From Pseudomonas sp. GD04091 (lineage in GTDB: Bacteria > Pseudomonadota > Gammaproteobacteria > Pseudomonadales > Pseudomonadaceae): a stretch of DNA of 64,000 nt. The translations under genes were made by a program, and so were the position numbers. Every line of letters begins with the position of its first letter. The stretch's first letter is position 1. This document shows positions 1 through 7,811 of this stretch, piece after piece. Location: positions 1-64,000 of the forward strand of contig NZ_JAOEBG010000009.1 in assembly GCF_029836165.1 (NCBI RefSeq), in the 5' to 3' direction. The notes beneath the pieces were generated by a model, which was given only the letters and a program-made list of their open reading frames with translations, did not search any database and was not told where the DNA came from.

Positions 1-22
1 TGACGGGCATCCATGCCCGTCA
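1..22. repeat. Perfect 10-bp inverted repeat at window edge
   Basis: Bases 1-10 and 13-22 are exact reverse complements around a 2-base loop. It may be the terminator stem of a gene lying outside the window to the left, but no clear T-run follows on the + strand, so the role is uncertain. Confidence 0.5.
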
Positions 23-274
23 CCTCCCTTCGCAAGAACTCCGCTCGGCCTCCTGAAGTCGCAATTGGCGTTGCCTGAACTATCGCGCACTTAGAAGCAA
101 GATCAAGATCAAGATCAATAGATGCGAAGTTGGAGATTAGACAGCTGGCAATATATTGACTGCCTGCGATGACAACCGAGAGATTGAAAACAGACTTGAA
201 TGACCATCAATACGCCATCCAAGCCTGCTCGGTTTCAGGACGCCATGAACATCCCGAAACCGAACTGGATCAAA
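23..274. other. Non-coding stretch beyond the aroP-like gene
   Basis: No convincing gene is seen. Bases 101-118 hold three tandem copies of the hexamer GATCAA. The stretch after that is AT-richer than the neighbourhood. It is the downstream side of the leftward permease gene and may also contain its 3' UTR. Confidence 0.5.
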
Positions 275-1630
275 TCAGGCCTGCCGCGCCTTCTTCATCC
301 GGAACGCCACCCACAACACAGCAATCCACGCCGGAATCAGCATCACCGAGATGCGGATCGGCGGGGTCAGGTACATCACCACCAGGATCAGCACGATGAA
401 CGCCAGGCACAGGTAGTTGGTCAGCGGATGCCCGAGGCTGCGGTAGAACGGCTGGATGCCGGCCGCCAGCTTGGCCTTGCGGAACTTCAGGTGGGTGATG
501 CTGATGCTCGCCCAGTTGATCACCAGCGCCGACACGGCCAGGGCCATCAGCAGACCGAAGGCCTCGCCCGGCATCAGGTAGTTGATCAACACGCACAGGC
601 CGGTGGCGAAGGCCGACACGCCCAGTGCGGTGAGCGGCACGCCACGACGGCTGACCTTGAGCAGCTGGCGCGGCGCATCGCCCTGCGTGGCCAGGCCGAA
701 CAGCATGCGGCTGTTGGCATACACGCAGCTGTTGTAGACCGACAACGCGGCGGTCAGCACCACGACGTTGAGGATGGTGGCCACCAGGTCGCTATCGAGC
801 TCGTGGAAGATCATCACGAACGGGCTGCCGCCCTGCACCACCTTCTGCCACGGGTACAGCGACAGCAGCACGGCCAGCGCGCCGATGTAGAAGATCAGGA
901 TGCGATAGACCACCTGGTTGGTCGCCTTGGGGATGCTCTCGCGCGGGTTGGCGGCTTCGGCGGCAGTGATGCCCACCAGCTCCAGGCCGCCGAAGGAGAA
1001 CATGATCACCGCCAGGGCCATGATCAGCCCGGTCACGCCATTGGGGAAGAAACCGCCGTACTGCCAGAGGTTGGCGACGCTGGCATCCGGCCCGCCGTGG
1101 CCGCTGGTCAGCAGCCAGGCGCCGAAGCCGATCATGCTGACGATCGCCACCACCTTGACCAGGGCGAACCAGAACTCCATTTCGCCATACACCTTCACCT
1201 GGGTCAGGTTGATGGCGTTGATGACCACGAAGAAGATCGCCGCCGTGGCCCAGGTCGGGAAGTCCGGCCACCAGTACTGCACATAGATGCCCACCGCGGT
1301 GAGCTCGGCCATGCCGACCAGCACGTACACCACCCAGTAGTTCCAGCCCGAGACGAAACCGGCGAACTCGCTCCAGTACTGGTGGGCGAAGTGACTGAAA
1401 CTGCCGGCGACCGGTTCCTCGACCACCATCTCGCCGAGCTGACGCATGATCAGGAAGGCCATCAGGCCGGCGATGGCGTACCCCAGCAGCACCGAGGGGC
1501 CGGCCAGCTGGATGGTCTGGGCGATGCCCAGGAACAGCCCGGTGCCGATGGCACCGCCCAGCGCGATCAGCTGGATATGGCGATTCTTCAGCCCGCGCTG
1601 CAAGCGCTCGGGCGTGCTCTGGTCTTGCAT
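275..1630 (-). CDS. aroP: AroP-type aromatic amino acid permease (APC family)
   Basis: The 451-residue product is an amino acid:proton symporter of the AAT/APC family expected in the inner membrane. The N-terminus RGLKNRHIQLIALGGAIGTG, the stretch GEMVVEEPVAGSFSHFA (about residues 65-85) and WNYWVVYVLVGMAELTAVG (about 97-115) match my memory of E. coli AroP/PheP very closely. About twelve hydrophobic segments are present and the length is normal for the family. The likely substrates are phenylalanine, tyrosine and tryptophan, inferred from family resemblance only. It lies 48 bases downstream of the AEC transporter gene on the same strand, so they may be co-transcribed. Other AAT members such as ProY or GabP are possible alternatives. 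Confidence 0.85.
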   Translation of the reverse strand: MQDQSTPERLQRGLKNRHIQLIALGGAIGTGLFLGIAQTIQLAGPSVLLGYAIAGLMAFLIMRQLGEMVVEEPVAGSFSHFAHQYWSEFAGFVSGWNYWVVYVLVGMAELTAVGIYVQYWWPDFPTWATAAIFFVVINAINLTQVKVYGEMEFWFALVKVVAIVSMIGFGAWLLTSGHGGPDASVANLWQYGGFFPNGVTGLIMALAVIMFSFGGLELVGITAAEAANPRESIPKATNQVVYRILIFYIGALAVLLSLYPWQKVVQGGSPFVMIFHELDSDLVATILNVVVLTAALSVYNSCVYANSRMLFGLATQGDAPRQLLKVSRRGVPLTALGVSAFATGLCVLINYLMPGEAFGLLMALAVSALVINWASISITHLKFRKAKLAAGIQPFYRSLGHPLTNYLCLAFIVLILVVMYLTPPIRISVMLIPAWIAVLWVAFRMKKARQA

Positions 1631-1678
1631 GAAGTGTCCTTTAGGTGTGGCAGTGTTATTGGTTTTGCTCGCAATGGG

Positions 1679-2620
1679 CTAGATCCAGCCACCCCATTGC
1701 AAGAAGAAAATCCCGACGTTGGTGGTGATCGCCGCCATCAGTGTAGTGATCACGATGATCGATGCCGCCAGCTCGTGGTTGCCGTTGGCCTCCCGCGCCA
1801 TCACATAGCTGGCCGCCGCAGTGGGGCTGGCGATGTAAAGGAACAGGATGCCCAGCTCGGCGCCGCGAAAGCCGCACAGCCAGGCGCCCAGCGTGCCCAG
1901 CAGCGGTAACCAGACCATCTTCACCAGGCTGACGTCGACAGCCAGCCGACCGCTGTCGCGCAGCGCCGCCAGCGACAAGGTGCCACCGATGCAGATCAGC
2001 GCCAGCGGCAGGGTCATCTGCGCCAGGTAGTCGCCGGACGTCAGCAGCCAGTTGGGCAGCGGCACCTGGCCATAGGCCATGGGCGTGGCCACCAGCACGC
2101 TGATGATCAACGGGTTGCTGAAGATGCTCTTGCAGATGCTCCACGGATCGGACTTCAGGTCCGGGCTGTACACCGCCAGCACCACCGCCGACAGCGAGTT
2201 GTACATGAGGATCACCAGCCCGGCCAGCACCGCGCCGAGGGAGATACCGTAGTCACCATAGAGGCTGGCCGCCAGGGCCAGGCCGATCACGCCGTTGTTG
2301 CCGCGAAACGCGCCCTGGGTGTAGATGCCCCGGTCCGCCCGTGGGCAGCGCCAGATCGCCAGGCCCCAGGCAAGGCCGAAGCACGCCAGGGTGGCGAACA
2401 CGAAGTAGAGGATGACGCCGGGCTGCACCGCCGTCGCCAGGTCGGCGTGATAGATGCCGAGGAACAGCAGCGCCGGCATGCATACGTTGAATACCAGCTT
2501 GGAGGCGACCCGGTTGAAGTTGTCGTCGGTCAAGCGGATGCGCTTGAGCAGCACGCCCATGAACAGCATGGCGAACACAGGGGCCGTGATGTTCAGTGTC
2601 TGGATGAGAAGGGCGAGCAT
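1679..2620 (-). CDS. AEC (auxin efflux carrier) family transporter
   Basis: The 313-residue protein is almost entirely hydrophobic with about ten predicted membrane segments. The start MLALLIQTLNITAPVFAMLFMGVLLKR, the central NPLIISVLVATPMAYG region and the C-terminal ASPTAAASYVMAREANGN stretch are typical of AEC family permeases (malonate, malate or unknown anion carriers). The length is normal. It is the upstream partner of the AroP-like gene and is transcribed divergently from the phospholipase-like gene at 2810, sharing a 189-base intergenic region. The substrate cannot be read from the sequence. Confidence 0.85.
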   Translation of the reverse strand: MLALLIQTLNITAPVFAMLFMGVLLKRIRLTDDNFNRVASKLVFNVCMPALLFLGIYHADLATAVQPGVILYFVFATLACFGLAWGLAIWRCPRADRGIYTQGAFRGNNGVIGLALAASLYGDYGISLGAVLAGLVILMYNSLSAVVLAVYSPDLKSDPWSICKSIFSNPLIISVLVATPMAYGQVPLPNWLLTSGDYLAQMTLPLALICIGGTLSLAALRDSGRLAVDVSLVKMVWLPLLGTLGAWLCGFRGAELGILFLYIASPTAAASYVMAREANGNHELAASIIVITTLMAAITTNVGIFFLQWGGWI

Positions 2621-2718
2621 GCAACGCGATCCTGAGAATTGCCGTTAGGGGGGCAATCATACGTGACTGCCGGGGGCTTGCGCCCGCCACAGGTGCCAGT
2701 TGCCAGCACAAAGAGACC

Positions 2719-2772
2719 TTGACGTAGGAAATTTCCTGATTATGATGACGATTACTGTATATACATACAGTA
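2719..2772 (+). promoter_or_regulatory. Sigma-70 promoter with LexA (SOS) operator over the start region
   Basis: A -35 box TTGACG (2719-2724), a 16-base spacer and a -10 box TATGAT (2741-2746) are followed by TACTGTATATACATACAGTA at 2753-2772. This 20-mer holds CTGT-N8-ACAG and differs at one position from the palindromic consensus of E. coli-type LexA boxes. It would cover the expected +1, where LexA blocks transcription. The spacer also contains the 12-bp palindrome AGGAAATTTCCT (2726-2737). The site faces the gene that starts at 2810. Confidence 0.85.
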
Positions 2773-2809
2773 TGAAAATGGATTATCCCGACATTGCAAG
2801 GAGCAAATC

Positions 2810-4444
2810 ATGTCAGGAATGCAAACTGCGCCTGCGGCCTCCACGGCCCAGGCCACGCTGGTGGTCGCCGACCTCGATCAGCTGTTCGAAGCTCAGGGCG
2901 TCGCCCTGCCCGGCCCCGACAGCCACCTGGTGCTGGTCATGCACGGCCACCACACCCTCAAGTACCATCGCTTCTCCGTGCCGCCAACCGGCGGCAAACC
3001 GACAAGCCACGCCCCGGAGCTGTTCTTCGAAGGCGGTGAACACACCGCCATCGGTGACAACACCCTGCTGCGCTTCGAACCGGGCCAGCCGGGTGTCCTG
3101 GCCCACCAGGCGCCACTGCCGCTGCCCAACGGCCTGAACCTGACCTACGGCCAGGTGATCGCCCTGGGAGGTGATTTCTACGGCCTGCCGGACCGCCCCA
3201 TCGCCGATGGCGCCAACGATGCCGAGCGGATCGCGCGCTTCGGCCAGGCGTTCGACTCCCTTGCCCGCCTGCCGGCAGCCAAGTCCGAAGCCGAGCAGAT
3301 CCTGGCGGTGATGCAGGAAGAAATCGCGGCCGCCAACCAGGCCATCAAGGATGGCCGCCAGCCACACGAGGCCTACGACGCGCTGGGTGACAGCCTGTCG
3401 GCGCGCTGGAACCGTATCACCGGCGGCGGCAGCTTCGCATCCGACCTGTTCCCCCTGGGCCGCTACCTGAAACTGGCCGCCAGCAACTGGGACCACTTCG
3501 GCCCCTGGGCGCTGCTGGCCTACCAGGCCGGCCACGCCGCGGCCCTGCAGCAGGCGCTGAAGGCCCGCGCCAGCGGCGAGGAACGCGACCTGCAACTGGC
3601 CTATGCGATGAATGCCTTCGCCGACCACTTCCTCACCGACCTGTTCTCCGCCGGACATCTGCGGGTGCCGCGCAAAGCGCTGGCCGACACCGTCACGCCG
3701 AGCGATGTCGGCTCGCTGATCTCGCGCTTCATGCATGACGAGGACAGCAAGTACGGCCTCGCCGTGCGCAATGCCGAGGGTGAACAATGGCGCGCCTATG
3801 GCGACAAGCGCTATTTCGACAGTGTCGACGTGGCCAACCGTCGTCAGGTGGGCCGAGCCGTGCAACGTTCTGCCGACGAGGTGTTCCAGGCCTTCGCCGA
3901 AGGTCGCGTGCCCCAGGCCAAGGACTATGCAGCCCTGCGCCTGGCACCGGATCTGCGTGCCGCCGAACAGGATCTGCTGCCGGGCAACTTCGCCCCGCTG
4001 TATTTCCAGGACGGCAAGACGGTGTTGCGACGCAAGGATGTCAACGACCTCAACGACCGTCAGCGCACCAGCGACTGGTGGGGCTGGAGCACCTACCTGC
4101 TGCTCAAGGACTACAAGCCGAACAAGCCCACCGGTTTCATCGAGGCGCCGTCGGTGTCGCCGACGATCGGCGGTTGGCACAGCCACGAACCCGATGGGCT
4201 CAACTGGCAGCGCGGCAACGCCGTGCGCTACGCCTTCAGTGTTGCCGAACAGCTCAACGAGTCGTACATCGGCCCATGGAGCGCCTACGCCGAACTGACC
4301 GACCAGTTCCACCCGAGCGTGCAGGTGCCAGTGGACGGCAACCAGCGTGGACGCAACCTGTTCCGCCAGTTCCGCGGTGGTTCGCCGGAACTGATCGCCA
4401 GCCTGGATGGCCTGGCAAGCACTTATATCGATCGCAACGCGTGA
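2810..4444 (+). CDS. Zinc-dependent phospholipase C-like protein under LexA-type control
   Basis: The 544-residue product has no signal peptide or membrane segment. Its centre carries the ligand spacing of zinc phospholipase C/S1-P1 nuclease proteins: D228-x13-H242 (in NWDHFG...YQAGH) and H273-x3-D277-x5-H283 (in ADHFLTDLFSAGH), with H309 as a possible further ligand. In B. cereus PLC the corresponding ligands are D55, H69, H118, D122 and H128, with the same spacings. I also recall similar sequences annotated as phospholipase C in fluorescent pseudomonads. The start has an AAGGAG ribosome site at 2798-2803. A 62-residue gene follows 14 bases downstream. The family call is strong; substrate and export route are unknown. 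The absence of a Sec signal means it is either cytoplasmic or exported another way. Confidence 0.75.
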   Translation: MSGMQTAPAASTAQATLVVADLDQLFEAQGVALPGPDSHLVLVMHGHHTLKYHRFSVPPTGGKPTSHAPELFFEGGEHTAIGDNTLLRFEPGQPGVLAHQAPLPLPNGLNLTYGQVIALGGDFYGLPDRPIADGANDAERIARFGQAFDSLARLPAAKSEAEQILAVMQEEIAAANQAIKDGRQPHEAYDALGDSLSARWNRITGGGSFASDLFPLGRYLKLAASNWDHFGPWALLAYQAGHAAALQQALKARASGEERDLQLAYAMNAFADHFLTDLFSAGHLRVPRKALADTVTPSDVGSLISRFMHDEDSKYGLAVRNAEGEQWRAYGDKRYFDSVDVANRRQVGRAVQRSADEVFQAFAEGRVPQAKDYAALRLAPDLRAAEQDLLPGNFAPLYFQDGKTVLRRKDVNDLNDRQRTSDWWGWSTYLLLKDYKPNKPTGFIEAPSVSPTIGGWHSHEPDGLNWQRGNAVRYAFSVAEQLNESYIGPWSAYAELTDQFHPSVQVPVDGNQRGRNLFRQFRGGSPELIASLDGLASTYIDRNA

Positions 4445-4458
4445 CAAGGAGGTCACAG

Positions 4459-4647
4459 ATGACTATCAGGATCAAGCTGGAGCTGGCTTCGGGCCAGTCG
4501 ATGGAAGGCATGCCGCTGGAATTGCTGCGGGCCGGCAAGGTGATTGGCCGGGCGAAAGTGCCGGCAGGGGGGCAGGTGGCGTTCGAGGCACCATCGGGGG
4601 CAGGACAGCTGGCGGTGCGCGTTGACCGCTCGGGAGGGAAAGCCTGA
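4459..4647 (+). CDS. Small 62-residue hypothetical protein, second gene of the LexA-type unit
   Basis: The ATG at 4459 is preceded by an excellent ribosome site, AAGGAGG at 4446-4452, and follows the phospholipase-like stop by 14 bases. The product starts MTIRIKLELASGQSMEGMPL and alternates hydrophobic and polar residues as a small beta-sheet protein would. There is no signal peptide or Cys. I do not recognise the family. Tight coupling suggests that it is co-expressed with, and perhaps serves, the upstream enzyme (for example as an inhibitor or partner), but that is inference. Confidence 0.65.
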   Translation: MTIRIKLELASGQSMEGMPLELLRAGKVIGRAKVPAGGQVAFEAPSGAGQLAVRVDRSGGKA

Positions 4648-4664
4648 TAGAACGCTGGGGCCAC

Positions 4665-4740
4665 TGCGTGGCCCTTTCGCCGGCAAGCCGGCTCCCACAG
4701 GGCATCGGTGATCCTTGTGGGAGCCGGCTTGCCGGCGATG
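4665..4740. repeat. REP-type inverted repeat
   Basis: Arms at about 4678-4700 and 4716-4737 are complementary over more than 20 bases, sharing the core GGGAGCCGGCTTGCCGGCG. It lies between the convergent ends of the 62-residue gene and roxR, and could serve as a transcription end for both. Confidence 0.8.
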
Positions 4741-4766
4741 GGGGCGCGCAGCGACCCCAGTGGACG

Positions 4767-5327
4767 TCAGCGCCGCACCGGGCGCTTCTGCAGCTTGCGC
4801 TGCAGCGTGCGTCGGTGCATGCCCAACGCCCGCGCCGTCGCGGAGATGTTGCCCTCGTGCTCACCCAGTACCCGCTGGATATGTTCCCACTGCAGGCGAT
4901 CCACCGACATCGGGTTTTCCGGCACCAGGGTATCCAGGTCGGTGTGCTCCGAGAGCAGCGCCGCCAGCACGTCATCGGCGTCCGCCGGCTTGCACAGGTA
5001 GTTGCAGGCCCCGCGCTTGACCGCTTCGACCGCGGTGGCGATGCTCGAGTAGCCGGTCAGGATCACCACGCGCATCTCCGGGTCCAGTTCCAGCAGCTTG
5101 GGCAGCAGCACCAGGCCCGAGTCGCCTTCCATCTTCAGGTCCAGCGTGGCGTAGTCCGGCAGGTCCTGCTCCGCCAGTTTCAAACCTTCCTCGGCCGAAC
5201 CCGCCGTGCTGACCCGAAACCCGCGACGGGCCATGGCCCGCGCCATCACCCGGGTAAAGGTGGCGTCGTCATCCACCAGCAGCAGGTGCGGCAGTTCTTC
5301 GCCTTCGACCTGGTTTTCTTCGCTCAT
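4767..5327 (-). CDS. roxR: Redox response regulator RoxR (RegA/PrrA/ActR family)
   Basis: The 186-residue protein has a receiver domain (about residues 12-125) with the acidic pocket LLLVDDD, the phosphoacceptor aspartate in ATLDLKMEGDSG, the conserved T in VILTGYSS and K in YLCKPAD. A C-terminal Fis-type helix-turn-helix follows: EGNISATARALGMHRRTLQRKL. RegA/RoxR proteins control respiratory oxidases and redox genes. I chose the second of two adjacent ATGs (5327) because AGGAG then sits 7 bases upstream; the first ATG is at 5330. The start overlaps the roxS stop codon, giving translational coupling with the sensor gene. Confidence 0.9.
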   Translation of the reverse strand: MSEENQVEGEELPHLLLVDDDATFTRVMARAMARRGFRVSTAGSAEEGLKLAEQDLPDYATLDLKMEGDSGLVLLPKLLELDPEMRVVILTGYSSIATAVEAVKRGACNYLCKPADADDVLAALLSEHTDLDTLVPENPMSVDRLQWEHIQRVLGEHEGNISATARALGMHRRTLQRKLQKRPVRR

Positions 5328-6583
5328 CATGCATCTCCTCGCTTGCCATGGGGCAGGCGCAATTCGGTCAGGGTGCCACCCTGCTCATGACTATAGAGTT
5401 TCACCGAACCGCCCGCACGCGTCACGCTGGCCTTGCTCAAGAACAGGCCCAGGCCGAAGCCTTTGCCCTTGGTGGTAATGAAAGGTTTGCCGATTGCCTC
5501 GGCGATGGCCGGCGGCACGCCCGGGCCATGGTCGCGGATGCTGATGACGATATCCTGGGCGTCCCAGTCCAGGCGCACCTCCAGGTCGTCCGGGCAGGCA
5601 TCGGCGGCGTTGTTCAACAGGTTCAAAAGGGCCTGGGTCAGGTCCGGTGGCGGCGTCAGGCGCGGCACCACGCCGTCGCGCAGGCGCTGGAAACGGTAGC
5701 TGGCTTCCGGGCGCATCAGGTGCCAGCGGTTGAGCGCTTCGTCGAGCCAGGCGGTGACATCCTGCTCGACGATCGCCAGGCGCCGATTGGCCTCGGCGGC
5801 GCGCACCAGTTGCTGCAAGGTCTCCTTGCACAGCTTGACCTGGTCCTGGAGGATCTGCAGGTCCTCCTGCAACAGAGGATCGGCATGATCCTGGCGCATC
5901 TCGTTGAGCAGCACGCTCATGGTCGCCAGCGGCGTGCCCAGCTCATGGGCGGCGCCAGCGGCCTGGGTGGCCACGGCCAGCAGTTGCTCGTCGCGCAGGC
6001 TTTCTTCACGGCGTTCGGCGCGCAGGTTCTCCTGACGGCGTAACTCCTCGGCCATGCGCGCGGCGAAGAAGGTGATCACCGCAGCGGCCAGGGCGATGCT
6101 CAGCCACATGCCGTAGACCTGCATGGTATCGCGCGCCAGTGGCAGCGTTTCCAACGGGTAGTACTGCACCAGCAACAGGCTGTAGGCCACCAGGGCGATC
6201 CCCGAGAGCACCAGGGAATAGAGCCAAGGCAGCGTGACCGCGGCGATCGCCAGCGGCACCAGGTAATAAGACACGAAGGGGTTGGTCGAGCCGCCCGAGT
6301 AATAAAGCAGGGCACTGTGAATCAGCAGGTCGCAGGCCAGCTGCAGGGCGTACTCGAGCTCGGTGACCGGCAACGACAGGCGCAGGCGCAAGGCGGTGAA
6401 CGCGCACAGCAGCGACGACAGGGCCAGGGTCACCGCCAGCGAGAACCACGGCAGCGGCAGCAGCTCGGTCCAGTAGGCCACGCCCACGGAGCCGGCCTGG
6501 GCCGCCAGGACGAGGATACGGATGAAGGTCAGGCGCCAGAGGTTCTGGCGTGTGGCGGACAACGGATGTACGGCGGCGAGCAT
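5327..6583 (-). CDS. roxS: Redox sensor histidine kinase RoxS (RegB/PrrB family)
   Basis: The product is 418 residues from the ATG at 6583, which has a GGGAG-type ribosome site; a longer reading back to 6679 lacks support. The N-terminal half has about six membrane segments and contains GGSTNPF, the loop linked to quinone sensing in RegB. The kinase half has the H-box AHELGTPLA, the N-box LLNNAADA, and the ATP-lid signatures GPGVPP and GFGLGLFLSKA. It phosphorylates the RoxR product encoded immediately downstream. It senses the redox state of the respiratory chain, according to work on the family. Confidence 0.9.
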   Translation of the reverse strand: MLAAVHPLSATRQNLWRLTFIRILVLAAQAGSVGVAYWTELLPLPWFSLAVTLALSSLLCAFTALRLRLSLPVTELEYALQLACDLLIHSALLYYSGGSTNPFVSYYLVPLAIAAVTLPWLYSLVLSGIALVAYSLLLVQYYPLETLPLARDTMQVYGMWLSIALAAAVITFFAARMAEELRRQENLRAERREESLRDEQLLAVATQAAGAAHELGTPLATMSVLLNEMRQDHADPLLQEDLQILQDQVKLCKETLQQLVRAAEANRRLAIVEQDVTAWLDEALNRWHLMRPEASYRFQRLRDGVVPRLTPPPDLTQALLNLLNNAADACPDDLEVRLDWDAQDIVISIRDHGPGVPPAIAEAIGKPFITTKGKGFGLGLFLSKASVTRAGGSVKLYSHEQGGTLTELRLPHGKRGDA

Positions 6584-6778
6584 GAGCTCTCCCAATGAGT
6601 GCTCCAGGAAAATCGGCTGGAGTATACCGAAGCCAGGCGCTTCGCTGCAGCGCTGCGGCAAAGCGCCACACTTTGTCACAGATTCATGATGGCACTCTTG
6701 AACCCACTACACTGTTCCCGGTCTGATCGGCCATGCGTGGGCTCGACGCCACGCCATTCACTGCCAAGGAGCTCCACC

Positions 6779-7498
6779 ATGCACATTCCCCGTCGCGGTG
6801 CCGCCGCCGTTGCCCTGTCCTGCGGCATGCTCGCCAGCCTGCCTGCCCTGGCGGCCGACGAGCCGCGCTACAACCAGGTTTCGCTGCGCGCCGAAGTCAG
6901 CAAGGAAGTGGCTCGCGACCTGATGGTCGTGACCCTGTACAGCGAAGCCCAGAACAGCGACCCGGGCAAGCTCGCCAAAGAGATCACCGAGACCATGAAC
7001 AAGGCCGTGCAGCAGGCGCGCCAGGTCAAGGACGTGAAGATCAGCCAGGGCAGCCGTAACAGCTACCCCATCTACGACACCAAAGGCCAGAAGATCACCG
7101 GCTGGCGCGAGCGCGCCGAGCTGCGCCTGGAAAGCGCCGATTTCCCGGCCCTGTCCAAGCTCACCGGCGAACTGCTGCAGGACTTGAAGATGGGCGGCAT
7201 GGACTTCTCCATCGCCCCGGCCACCCGCAAGTCCAACGAGGACGAACTGCTCAAGGACGCCGTCGCCGCGTTCAAGGCCCGCGCCCAGCTGGCTACCGAG
7301 GCCCTCGGCGGCAAGGGCTACAAGGTGGTGAGCCTGAACCTCAACAGCAGCGGCTACCCTCGCCCGTACCTGCGCGGCGCCCCCATGGCGATGATGGCCA
7401 AGGCCGCCGACGAAGCGGCGCCGGCACCAGATATCGAGGCCGGCACCAGCGAAGTCAGCATGAGTGCCGATGGCCTGATCGAGGTCCAGGTTCCCTGA
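6779..7498 (+). CDS. SIMPL-domain (DUF541) periplasmic protein
   Basis: The 239-residue product starts MHIPRRGAAAVALSCGMLAS and has a signal peptide ending near ALAADEP. The mature part is a SIMPL domain, recognised by VSLRAEVSKEVARDLMVVTLYSEAQ near the start and RAQLATEALGGKGYKVVSLNL toward the end. The ATG at 6779 follows AAGGAG by 8 bases. Family members occur in the periplasm or outer membrane; some are linked to oxidative stress, but no biochemical role is settled. It is transcribed divergently from roxS, with 195 bases between them, and is followed by a stem-loop. Confidence 0.85.
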   Translation: MHIPRRGAAAVALSCGMLASLPALAADEPRYNQVSLRAEVSKEVARDLMVVTLYSEAQNSDPGKLAKEITETMNKAVQQARQVKDVKISQGSRNSYPIYDTKGQKITGWRERAELRLESADFPALSKLTGELLQDLKMGGMDFSIAPATRKSNEDELLKDAVAAFKARAQLATEALGGKGYKVVSLNLNSSGYPRPYLRGAPMAMMAKAADEAAPAPDIEAGTSEVSMSADGLIEVQVP

Positions 7499-7513
7499 CA
7501 CCTCCAACTGGAT

Positions 7514-7541
7514 GTCCGAGGCGGTCAAAACCGTCTCGGAC
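7514..7541. terminator. Stem-loop after the SIMPL gene
   Basis: Two 12-base arms (7514-7525 and 7530-7541) pair with a 4-base loop and one G-U pair. No long T-run follows, so termination may be weak. Confidence 0.5.
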
Positions 7542-7811
7542 AGCAGTTTCAGCCCTTTCCTACGCACCAAATGGGTGCATCCACTTGTCACATAAAGTTC
7601 GAAATATCTTGAAAATTTCGCGCTAATCGCCCCCGCAAACGATCAACATTCGCCAAAGTTATACGGATGCGACATCCATGTACGTCCGTACCACATTTTT
7701 GGCGCCAACCATCCTGCTGAGTGTTGCATTGGGAACACCCCCTGCATAAGTATCCGCAGGTCGGCTCACGAGGCCGCCTCAATTCGAAAAATGACAAAAA
7801 ATGAGGCCACC
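7542..7811 (+). other. Upstream region of the first dppA-type gene
   Basis: No gene is seen. The region is AT-richer than its surroundings, especially 7590-7730, and must hold the promoter of the peptide-uptake block. I could not assign a promoter box with confidence. Confidence 0.5.

Noticed and set aside
101..118. GATCAA tandem repeat as a possible CRISPR or phase-variable element
   Set aside because: Only three six-base copies; no spacers and no gene start nearby.
200..1909. Long + strand reading frame over the permease gene
   Set aside because: It is rich in His, Gln, Arg and Gly as GC-rich antisense frames are, and the opposite strand has an intact APC permease.
2813..4456. Long antisense frame over the phospholipase-like gene
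   Set aside because: Shadow of a real gene; no ribosome site and low-complexity composition.
7680..7760. Possible sigma-54 promoter upstream of dppA copy 1
   Set aside because: The GG and GC elements do not have the required 10-base spacing.
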